This document shows positions 10,371-19,222 of a stretch of DNA of 24,330 nucleotides, piece by piece (position 1 is the stretch's first letter; every line of letters begins with the position of its first letter). The notes beneath the pieces were generated by a model. That model was not told the DNA's origin and ran no database searches. It saw only the letters and a list, made by a program, of their open reading frames with translations. The stretch lies in the NCBI GenBank assembly GCA_015852425.1, contig JAAAIG010000605.1, positions 1-24,330 on the forward strand, written 5' to 3'. Source of the stretch: Gryganskiella cystojenkinii (taxonomy: Eukaryota; Mortierellomycota; Mortierellomycetes; Mortierellales; Mortierellaceae). Made by a program: the position numbers and the translations under genes.

Positions 10371-13300
10371 GTTTGGTGACTTCTTGCTCGCGTGTTACTA
10401 GAGAATGGGTGATTGGCGTTGAAGGTGATCCTTTTGCCTCCTGGGGGAAGAGATGCGTCGGCCTCAGATAGATTCGATGGCGTCGGGGAAAGAGAAATAA
10501 CTTGAACAATGTGGTGACCAATGCAGAAAACCTTTTTAGGCTTTTTTCGACGCCTTCCCGCAGGTACTTAAGGGTAGAGTTGCCACCAAAATAGTTGAAA
10601 ATGGGTTCAGAACGTCAATGGGATTCCCACAAAGACGGACTCAGAAGGCCTCGGTCCAGTTACAGATCCCTCAAGCCTGCTTCATGTATGTCGATCCTGG
10701 AGGAATAAGTATCGTCCATTACACCCTGCTCCGTCCTGGTAATCGACCCCTGTTCGCTCTTGAGGAATTGATATTTTACCGAAAGACAGAAGGACAATGG
10801 ACAATTGACAATTGTCGATCGGTTTGATCTGTCTTGTCGCCTTATTTTTTATTTTTTTGGCAGACAACTCCTAGAATGGAGAATGGAGGGTAAAAGGGGA
10901 TGGACAGAGGTCTCACAAACAGACAAGGAGAGGGACCGCAAGGAGAGTGGATGACAAAGGGGGAGAGGGGATGGGATGAAGCGAAAGAGTCAAGAGCAAG
11001 GAGGGTGAGGAACGACGAGGAGGAGGTAGAGAACGAATGAAAAACGGAAGGGACACACAAAGTCTCGATTGAGCACATACGCGACAAGAGCAGCCATAGG
11101 CGACAACAATAAATAGGATCGGCGAAAAGTGCATGATAGAACGCAGGCCTATTCTAGACACGAGTGTGAAGTTGCATAAGGAAATGTGCGTGCCTTATCC
11201 CCCTCTGTGTCACGAAGGCACAGCGTGAGCTGTGAGCAACAACACAAGAGAGACAGGGGGAGGGCGGAAGAGGTCCAAAGAATGGGTGGATCTTGCGGTG
11301 ACAAAAAAAACAACAAACAGTTTTGTCATAGTCCGTAATCTGTGTCCCTCCGCGTTGCCGTCAATGTTTCTGCGTTTGTTTGACAACGTAAACAAAATCA
11401 AGAAGACCGAATCCATGATGCGATCAGAAGCCCGAAATCCGTAACAAAACGTAATGAAGGAGAGAGAACGAGACATCTGGAAAGGAGAGAAGGGATCATG
11501 ATGCCAATAAAACAAAGGCGACCTTCGAGATGAATTCTACGCAGAAAAGAGCGTCGGTTTACAACTAATTTCATAAAAGACGGTGGACGGCAAGGTGAGG
11601 AAATGTCCCTTCGGAAAGCCTCCCCTGAACAAAGGCCATGTGCAACGTGATTGGTTCCGACTTGATTTTCTCCCCGAGGAAAGGGGATCCGAGTGTGACC
11701 TGGGCAAGGTCTCAGAGTCTAAGATATCGATGGGGGTTTTATTGTCGAAGTGATGTTCCTGTTCATGGCGGACGTGTGGTGTGTCCACATACTAGGGTAG
11801 GTTTAAGAGCGCTTGAGGGGAAAGAATGACCATCATGCATATTTGAGAATTGTCAGTCAAACATGACAAAGCGTAATTCCTATTCTCAGTTTCTCGGGCA
11901 AAAAACGAAAGAGAGAAGGTTGGTTAGTTGTTTCGCTCACGTTGGCGTAAAGTGCTTGCTTGATTGACTGTGCAGCATTTCAAGTAAGGCAGGGCGTGAC
12001 CGGGCTTGGTCTGTTTGTTTGAATGGAAACTAGGCAAATCGGGACAAGGTAGGAAGGAGAAGGAGGAAAAGGACGAGGAGGGATACATTTGCATATCCAA
12101 TCTGCACGAACGCGCTGGCTTTTTTTTTGTTTATGGCTTTTTTCGCTGCTGCTGGGAGTCTTTTTGTTTTTTGCTTGGCAGGGAGAACAACAAAAGACCG
12201 GCAGCATGCGCCTCCTTGCCTTCCTTGCCTTCTTTCCATTTACGCTTCCTCGAACCACCACCGTCTCCCCCCTCATAATCTAAAACCAGGCTAAGGACAG
12301 ATTTCGAATGCAAATGTAGGTGTTGTTTGACCCTGCTCCTATTCTTTCCACGCGATTGATCACGATTTCTCCAATATGTAAATGAGAAAGGCGTGAGAGG
12401 AAATAGAGAAGGAGGAAGGGGAGGGGAGGAAGGACTGGAAATGGACGTGCATGGTTAACAAGGGACCAATGGTTTTCGTATGTTTTTAAATCAAAAGTCG
12501 ATCTATTTTTTTTTGTTGCTCACTCATACATTAGATATTTTACGAATATCGCACATGACAGCAAAATGACAATTGACGTCTTGATGTGGTATACACGAAT
12601 GCTCGAGATTCCTCACCAGAGGTATTTTTGGGTATTTGTTTTACTCTTGTGTTCAGAAAAGACGCGACATCTTTGTGAGAAGGGTGAAGATCTCTCACTG
12701 TTCTTTTTTTTTTTTGTGCCTTCACGCTCTACTTGGAGGTTTCTCCGAGTAATATGTTTTTAATCTCCTTTTGATTCTCTCTCTTTCTCTCTCCGTTCGT
12801 AATTGTTTCCAGTTTGATGCATTGATGTTGACCACATCATCGCAGTTATTGGCAAATATATCATCGTCAAAGTCTCTCCGTGAAAGACAAAGAAAAAGAG
12901 GTGGCAAAAACGATGTCTGAGAAAGTGGGGTTCGGGTTATCTAATCCAAAGGCGCGTCACGCCTCTCGTTCATTTTACAGTGTTTGAGTTTATCCAATTT
13001 TTTGTGTCATCCCGAAAGTGTGGCCATACCCTGTCACACGCGCGTGCGCGCCGAGATACGGAATGAACAACTGAACGAGGGGAGAGTGGCACAGTCAAAG
13101 TGTTGTGCCCTTATCGTCGTCATCTTCCCAATATTTTCCCTTTGCTGTTCAACAATCAACAATCAACAACTGAAAAAAGGGATTTGACCCTGACCGGTCC
13201 GACCCACACTCATTCCCCCCAACTTGCTTGTCGCTCCCTTCACCTTCCACCCCTGGAAGGAAGTGAGGATTTTCCCGTTTTTTTCAAGGTTTTCAAGATG

Positions 13301-14270
13301 TCTGGAGAAGGAGGGGGGGAAAGGTGTCGATGATAAAAATAATACAGCCAAGAGGTCATTGGTTGAATGCCAGCTGGCATGGCATACACGCACGCACACA
13401 CAGGCATGAGCGTGTGGACAGGATGATACGGACAACACCGTCTGCAACAGATAGGTCATTCAACCCTTTTGTCCCGTCTAAAAATTTTCATCGATTTTTT
13501 TTTTTTTGCATCCATCTCTATTTTACTGCTTTTGTTATGTTTTTGCGCTCCAAAAAAAGTCAAGAAACGAGCGAGGAGAGAAGAAAAGGATCCGAAGAAG
13601 AAAAGAAATGAAAGTAATGAACTAAGGGAAAAACATATCTTTGTAGGACACTATCAAAGAGAAGGGTCTGGATCGGTTCGCAAAGTCCAGCTGGTATTTG
13701 TTTCTTGTTGCTGCCGTCTCCCTGGAAAGAAAGAAGATAACAGAAAGCCAAAAAAAAAAAGGTTTTCTCATCATTAACTTGAACAATTCAATCGCGTCGG
13801 ATTGAATTGGAGTTATCTTTTTTAAACCTGCGACAAACGGACAAAATGTCTATTTCTCTTTTTTTCTCCCTACTCATTCTCTGTTCTTTCTTCAACTCCA
13901 ATTCGATACTCTTCCATTCATTCATTCATTCTCAAATCAAATCCCCCCCCTCCATCGACATTCTCATTCACTCCACACCTCTTTCAAAAACACACCCTCT
14001 CTCTCCACTCCTTGTCTCAATTCTCCATTCCTTCACGCCCTCTTTGCTCCCACTTTTCTCCAACCCAAACCCTCTTTTTATTTTATATTTTTGAACTCCA
14101 CGTCGTCTCCACAACAACCCCCCATTATCTCAATTCACCCTTTCTTTTCTGACACCGACCCACCCTTTTTTTTTTCTTCCTTTTCTTCACGCTATCCACT
14201 CTTACTCCACAACTTTGCGTCACTTCCGAGTTACGAACCAAAACAAAAGGAAAAAGAAAAAAAAAGAGCC
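10371..14270. other. 3.9-kb divergent intergenic region, no convincing gene
   Basis: Upstream DNA shared by the FCP1-domain gene (minus) and the Q-rich gene (plus). The open frames are short, of mixed frame and low complexity; the best, ATG 10618-10827 (69 codons), has no recognisable motif. Visible elements: an inverted repeat ACAATTG/CAATTGT at about 10801-10815; a TGATTGG (CCAAT-box-like) site near 11648; a 10-bp inverted pair ACATTTGCAT (12085-12094) and ATGCAAATGT (12308-12317); CA/CG-rich alternating DNA near 13035 and 13385; T-runs; and a strongly pyrimidine-rich stretch 13850-14170 leading into the Q-rich gene. No tRNA B-box or rRNA match was seen. Confidence 0.5.
14073..14090 (+). 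promoter_or_regulatory. Possible TATA-type element for the Q-rich gene
   Basis: TTTTTATTTTATATTTTT lies about 185 nt upstream of ATG 14271 and is followed by a C/A-rich leader with CACAACAACCCC. It is the best core-promoter candidate, but the AT-richness of the region makes it weak. Confidence 0.3.
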
Positions 14271-15608
14271 ATGGGGAGCCTCAGAAGCGTTCGCTCTTTT
14301 CTAAGTAGTCATCTCCAAATCCTCAGTCCCAAAGACCAACACGATCTTCAACCAAAACAACAACAAGAACAACAACGTCGCGTTTCGATCCACCAAAATA
14401 ACAGTTCCCAAAATGTACCACAACAACAACCACAAGTACGAGACGGAGAAGACTACCCTAGGTTCTATTCCATCTTTAGTGAATTGACCGCGATGGAACG
14501 ACAACGAGAACTTTTCAAGAACCAGTTTCCTTGTGAGGAGCGTCACTCGTTCAATCCTCACTACCAACACAACCTTGTTTATTCCGCTTCCCCTCCTTCA
14601 GGAGTTGGAGGGCCGTCTTCTGCTTCCATGTTGATGTCCTCCCCTCCTTCGCTCACATCCTCCCCCTCGTCAATAAACTCTTCCCACTCCTCGCTCTCAA
14701 GAGCGTCCTCATCGGGAGGTGGTGCTAGATCCTTCGGCTATCGCTCTGGAAGCTATTACGGATCACATCATCATCAGCATCAGTTACAGCTTCAACTATC
14801 GCAACAAGAAGAATATTATGATAAGAGCAACGCATACTATAGCAGTCATAACGGCAATCCCAACAACTACAGCTACCACCGACAGCACAACCGTCGCTTG
14901 AACCAGGCGCGTGCACAACTGGCCAACCAGCAATACGAGTACTTTGAGGATGCGATGATCCGATATGACCATCATCAGCAAAATGCGACCGCTTCTCCAT
15001 CAACCGTATCGTTATACGTCCAGACCCACAACCTCAATAACAAGAGTGGCAGTATCAGCAGTCGACCCAGATCCACCTCTCGCGGCACTGTGACCTTCTC
15101 TCCCGTGACCGAGGTTTACTCTCACCCACAACAGCAACACGCGACCATTAGTCGCCGCGCAAGTAGTAACTCTTCTCTGAACCTCAGCTTCAGTCACCTG
15201 CCCAGTATCTCAGAGTCGTCGCAGCAACAGCAACAACAACGTATCTCTCCCGCGATGGAACGTCGTCGACGCCTCTCAGGCGCGTATTCAGAGATCGACG
15301 TCTCTTGCAGTTCCGCCGCTGAGCCCTTTTCCTACTTTGGATCAGATCTGCCCGCACTCACTGTTACTGCCGCGACGACGACGTCCATGTCTGTCGAGGT
15401 TATTGCTGTCAACAACGACAGTAGCACCAGAGAGTCGCATGATGTCAAGCACATGACAGCGGCCCAGCAGTCCCTAAAGCGTATCGCTCAAATCGCGACC
15501 CATGACGATGGATGGTGTTCTCAAAAAGCTGGGCATTATACCCGTCAGTATGCTGAATCCCGATCCCGTGGTGCTCAAGTCGACGGTCGACGAAACCGTC
15601 GTCTCTGA
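14271..15608 (+). CDS. Disordered Q/S-rich protein of unknown function, 445 aa; 3' end probably frameshifted
   Basis: The frame is open from 14091, but the first ATG is 14271 in good context (GAGCCATGG), giving MGSLRSVRSFLSSHLQ. I recognise no domain. The protein is largely disordered: glutamine tracts (QQQEQQ, QQQQQQ near 15220), a His/Gln segment, and Ser/Pro blocks. A more ordered-looking piece is YPRFYSIFSELTAMERQRELF at about residues 60-85 (written in part). Three R-R-x-S protein-kinase-A-type sites occur (RRVS, RRAS, RRLS). Upstream of 15506 the frame has coding-like codon use. After the tandem GATG|GATG at 15507-15514 the in-frame tail is Arg/Gly-rich and stops at TGA 15606-15608, whereas the +1 frame reads VLKKLGIIPVSMLNPDP, which looks like real protein. 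A 4-bp insertion or an assembly error is inferred. A convergent gene follows on the other strand. Confidence 0.75.
   Translation: MGSLRSVRSFLSSHLQILSPKDQHDLQPKQQQEQQRRVSIHQNNSSQNVPQQQPQVRDGEDYPRFYSIFSELTAMERQRELFKNQFPCEERHSFNPHYQHNLVYSASPPSGVGGPSSASMLMSSPPSLTSSPSSINSSHSSLSRASSSGGGARSFGYRSGSYYGSHHHQHQLQLQLSQQEEYYDKSNAYYSSHNGNPNNYSYHRQHNRRLNQARAQLANQQYEYFEDAMIRYDHHQQNATASPSTVSLYVQTHNLNNKSGSISSRPRSTSRGTVTFSPVTEVYSHPQQQHATISRRASSNSSLNLSFSHLPSISESSQQQQQQRISPAMERRRRLSGAYSEIDVSCSSAAEPFSYFGSDLPALTVTAATTTSMSVEVIAVNNDSSTRESHDVKHMTAAQQSLKRIAQIATHDDGWCSQKAGHYTRQYAESRSRGAQVDGRRNRRL
15507..15514 (+). repeat. 4-bp tandem duplication GATG-GATG at a probable frameshift
   Basis: Two abutting GATG copies lie inside the Q-rich gene. 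Codon character switches from frame 0 to frame +1 exactly here: the +1 frame has a stop (TAA 15475) just upstream, and frame 0 becomes Arg-rich just downstream. The difference of four bases matches the shift. Confidence 0.55.
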
Positions 15609-15622
15609 GACTCCTGTTTCCC

Positions 15623-15624
<2 letters not shown>

Positions 15625-15652
<28 letters not shown>
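15625..15652 (+). repeat. (TTTC)n microsatellite
   Basis: About seven tandem TTTC/CTTT units directly after the stop of the Q-rich gene. A second, imperfect block with the same unit lies at about 15834-15878. Confidence 0.85.
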
Positions 15653-15653
<1 letters not shown>

Positions 15654-15730
15654 CTCTTTGCTTCCCGTCATTGTTCTGTACCATCAACAAACGCGGCCCA
15701 CACACACACTCCACAACAGGCAACCAAAAC

Positions 15731-15966
15731 AAAGCGGCCATCCGAGATTGGACGTTCTTATTTGTGTTTTACTCGAAACAAAGCGGCCATCCAAGCTTGG
15801 ACGTTCCTATTTGTATTTTTTCCTCCTGTTTTTTCTTTCTTTCATTTCTTTCTTTCATTTCTTTCTTTCTTTCTTTTGCTTCCCGTCGTTGCACTGTATC
15901 ATCAACAATCAGGCGACCAAAAAGCGACCGTCCGAGCTTGGACGTTCCTATTTGTATTTTTACTCC
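15731..15966 (+). repeat. Three-copy ~45-bp dispersed/tandem repeat (minisatellite-like)
   Basis: Three copies start at 15731, 15780 and 15921. Each reads AAAGCGRCCRTCCRAG followed by TTGGACGTTC, TATTTGT and a T-rich end. Copies 1 and 3 are also preceded by a shared GCTTCCCGTC...CATCAACAA segment (15660-15690 and 15879-15908) and by a TTTC tract, so the real unit is larger, roughly 200 bp, with copy 2 an extra internal duplication. It lies in the 3' flank of the Q-rich gene. Confidence 0.8.
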
Positions 15967-16095
15967 AGCTCTTTTCCTTTTTTTTTCTACCCCTTGTTTT
16001 GCGCTTGGCCACGCTCCTGGCTCAATTGGCGTTTCCGGGGAATTGGGGCTTTTTTCTTTGGCCCCCTTCTCATTTCTTTCCTTTTCATTCAAATA

Positions 16096-16126
16096 TGTAA
16101 ATACCCCCTTGTAAACCTTGTAAATA
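16096..16126 (+). promoter_or_regulatory. Two Pumilio/PUF-type motifs TGTAAATA in the 3' UTR
   Basis: TGTAAATA occurs at 16096-16103 and 16119-16126, matching the PUF consensus UGUANAUA on the sense strand. Further TGTAA cores lie at 16110 and 16146. They are 45-75 nt upstream of the AATAAA signal, where 3' UTR elements belong. Function is inferred. Confidence 0.45.
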
Positions 16127-16169
16127 TCACTCCTTGCTCAGCCCTTGTAACATAAAACATAAAACGTCA

Positions 16170-16175
16170 AATAAA
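16170..16175 (+). terminator. Polyadenylation signal AATAAA for the Q-rich gene
   Basis: AATAAA on the plus strand, the last such signal before the convergent SigF-like gene. It would give a 3' UTR of about 590 nt including the minisatellite. Confidence 0.45.
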
Positions 16176-16231
16176 ATGAAAAAAAGAAAGCAACCAAGAA
16201 ACGACGCATTGGTCGTTGAGGCACATAAAGT

Positions 16232-16265
16232 TATTATTGGTGGCAAAATATTATTGGTGGCAAAT
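16232..16265 (+). repeat. 17-bp tandem duplication
   Basis: TATTATTGGTGGCAAA occurs twice back to back, copies starting at 16232 and 16249, in the spacer between two convergent genes. Confidence 0.8.
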
Positions 16266-16339
16266 GCCAAAGCATGAAGCATGGCGATAGCCCCGTTCTA
16301 GAGATCTTAATACTGTGGCGGGGGGTATTTTTTTCTTTT

Positions 16340-16345
16340 CTTTAT
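16340..16345 (-). terminator. Polyadenylation signal AATAAA for the SigF-like gene
   Basis: TTTATT on the plus strand reads AATAAA on the minus strand, about 90 nt after the stop codon at 16433. Confidence 0.5.
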
Positions 16346-16432
16346 TTATGTTGTGCAATGCTCTGGCATTTGCAGATTGGTATCAAACAAACAAACAACA
16401 AAATCTTGCGCTCTTCTTTGCGACCGTTGACC

Positions 16433-18688
16433 CTAGTCCTGTCCAGATCCAGCTGTGATCGCCTTTGTTGTCTTTGCAGACGTGGACACAGTCACCGTCG
16501 CATCTGTCGAAGGCGAACCCGAAGACGTGATCGCTGCTAGAGACGTCGGGAACGGACTTCTTGGTCGCATCATTTGCCGCATCCGCTCGACTTCCTCCTT
16601 TGCAGTCGCAACACGTTTCTCTACCGTGCCCTTGGCGTTCTCAACCATTGATTGCGCTCTCGCCGTCATCTCTCGACTCCGTACTTGAATATCAGAACTG
16701 GATTTCTCAATGATCGCGTTCGAGATTCGGGTCACTTCATCGGCTCGGAATTGTAAGTAGCCTGTGGTCTGGTTCGCGGTATGAAGGAATCCACCCGCGC
16801 TTGTCAAGATCGATCCCAGAACATTCCTATAAGCGATGGTTTGGTTTTGGGACAGCATTAGTCGAGATCATCCTCAGGCCAAAACCAAAAACCAAAACCA
16901 AAAATAAAAAAATGGAATGCAATGCAATCAAACACAGTTTACAAAGAGAGCAATGGAGAGCAATGGTCTTCTTTCTGTAGGTCATTGTTGGCTTACCTAA
17001 CGACGTGATCGTACCACCACCCGAGAAGAGGAACACTCTGGACGATGCCCTCCAATGTCCAAGAATCTTGATGACTGTAGATCATGGGTCCGATAGGTGA
17101 GTCCCGGAACAGGAGCGTAGTTGTTGCAGGGACTTGCATATGCAAAAGAGGGAAGAGACGCGGCCGAAGGTTCTGGATGACTGAAATCACAGCGGTATGG
17201 CCACTAAAAAAAAAAAGAGGACAAAAAACGCGTGCCAAGGCAAACCAATTGCAGGAAGAATAAAAGATAAACAAAGAGAAACTGTTAGAACCACTTCCTC
17301 TGTGTACAAATTTCAAGGCGTGGCATCAAGAACCGAGACTTCGTTGGTTCGTAGTGTTGTTGTTTTGTTGTTGCTGCTATCGATCTTCATGGTCATGATG
17401 CGTCATCGATTTGGGCTTGGGTCCAATGCAGTAATGACTGTCATGCTATGTATTCTTGTCCGTCTGTGGACACTGGGGTTGCTGATGTTGTTGTTATTTT
17501 GCCTCTGTTCATCATCACGCCTCTGACTCCCCTTCAACCTCGTGCGCCCATTGAGAATATTTGTTTTTTTGTTGTTGTTGCAAAAGCAATCAACAAGATA
17601 AATGCTGCATGAAATAAAGGTTGACAACCACAAAGGATGCATATTTTTTTTTCCTCGTTCTCTTTTTTGGGGTAAAGGTACGAGAAGGGAAGGAAGGATG
17701 CAGAGCATAGACCAATTGGTCAATCTCGCTCTCCCACCAAAAAAGATAAAACAGGGGGGGAAGGCAGGGGAGGTGAAGGAACGTTTTGAACTTACTCAAA
17801 GACAATGTTGGTCACTTCGGGTTCATCCTTGTTCAATGAAGTCCAGACTCGAAATACCTTGCGGATATTGTACTTGCCCTCTACCGTCAGTGCTGGGTGA
17901 ATGTATCTACACGAAAGTGATGGTGGCAAAAAAAGTACAAAGCGGAGGGAATAGAATTAAAATGAGCTCGCGAGTTGGTCAACGGTCCCCTTCCCGTTCT
18001 TCACTCGTCCGTATCAGAGAGTCCCTCTACTACTACTCGTGTGTATTTACTTGGCATCGTCTGTGAAAAAGTCGTCGAGGATCTCCTTGTGCATATCTTC
18101 ATCATAGCTCGTGAGTCTGTTGGCGATCCACCAGATAAACTCTGTGTTCTTGTCTACTATGAATAGTCAGGTAAAAAAAAAAACAAAGGATCAGGTCAGT
18201 TTGTCCGTTGTGTTGGGTATTTTTTTCTTTCTTCTTTCTTCTTTTGTTCCGATGCCCCTCGTGGCTGTCAGGCACGGCACGCCCGCTTTCCGACAATGAT
18301 GGAGACAAAGATAAAAAAAATAAAAAACGTGTCGGATACACCAAAGTCAATTAGAAAATTTGGTGGGTCGGGGATCCTGGAATTTCTTTTGCTCTCGTTG
18401 ATGTGCTGGCTGACACATGAAAATTTGAATCAAAGCAGCGCGTCCTACTTTGCTTTGTCCTTAAAATAAGTTTTTTTTTTTTTGCTATGTTCATTTTGGC
18501 GAAGAAAGTGTCGACCTCTTTCTCTGACTGAGGCACAGCGCAAAAGAAGAGGTCAAGAAATAGAAGACATGCAGTTCATTTTGCATCTTACCGTTGACAA
18601 AGTCATGGTTGTTGCTGCTGCTGATTTCACTCAAGTCACTGATGCTACTCCGGGATGAGGAACCAAAGCTAATCTCGGGTGAGGTCAT
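16433..18688 (-). CDS. SigF-like NTF2-fold domain protein, five exons, 304 aa
   Basis: Exons 18688-18592, 18156-18051, 17906-17796, 17203-16997 and 16826-16433 join in phase (97+106+111+207+394 = 915 nt) with GTAAG/GTAAA donors and TAG acceptors; a CTAAT branch point precedes the last. The NTF2-like fold, known in many fungal proteins as the SigF-like NTF2-like domain, spans about residues 38-175: a helix with LDDFFTDDAKYIHP (58-72), VFRVWTSL, TAVISVIQNLRPRLFPL (108-125), and LLFRDSP...IYSHQDSW. Next comes a hydrophobic segment GIVQSVPLLGWWYDHVV (157-173), then a predicted coiled coil at about 190-255 and a Ser/Thr-rich tail. Biochemical role unknown. An ATG at 16858 opens an apparent 141-codon frame, but it lies in intron 4, and the family hydrophobic block is upstream. 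The N-terminal 32 residues are Ser-rich. Confidence 0.88.
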
Positions 18689-19222
18689 TTGTTCCTGTTT
18701 GTTGAAGTGCTTTTCTTTTGTTTTTTTTTTTTACTTTGGTGGACGACAAGGTCAATAGCGGGGTGAATTTGTATTCTGGACTGGGAAAAAGGGTCTAGGG
18801 GAGCGGTTGAAGGAACGATTGTTGGTATCTCGTGGGTAAAAAACAAATGATAAAGATAAAATAAGTTTTCCTTGCTTGTTTGCCAATGAAAAGAGGAAGG
18901 AGGTAGGGGTTCGTTGGGAATGGGATGGGCAGTAAAGTGATGAATGAGGAAGAGTTGTTTGAATGAAAGAGAAAAAAAAAAATGTGAGCGCGTGGTTGGA
19001 CTGTGCAATTCTCATTTCAGGAACAGAATGCTCAGACCAACAACTGTTAGAGAAAAGAAAAAAAAAAAATTGCTGTGGCACTTTTCAGTAAGGTGTTTTT
19101 TTTTTTTTGCTTCATTTTTGAAAAAAAAAAGAGTAACAAGAATATGCTGGAGATATGTGGTAGTAGTGGTGGTGGTGAATGGTAGCTCTGTAAAATGGTC
19201 GATGGTAAAAGGGATGGGACTT
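18689..19222. other. Spacer between SigF-like gene and RRB1
   Basis: Upstream DNA of the SigF-like gene and 3' flank of RRB1, both minus strand. It holds several T or A runs of 9-12 nt (18720-18732, 19056-19068, 19097-19108, 19121-19130). No open frame with coding character and no clear TATA or AATAAA. Confidence 0.5.

Noticed and set aside
10618..10827. 69-codon plus frame with ATG
   Set aside because: No motif, no promoter or splice context, length expected by chance in a 3.9-kb spacer.
13846..14094. Hydrophobic 82-codon frame (MSISLFFSLL...) as a secreted peptide gene
   Set aside because: Composition follows directly from the pyrimidine-rich DNA (Leu/Phe/Ser/Pro); kept only as a possible uORF.
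15502..16155. 217-codon plus frame as a separate gene
   Set aside because: Only its first ~40 codons look coding and they continue the Q-rich gene after the GATG duplication; the rest translates TTTC microsatellite and repeats.
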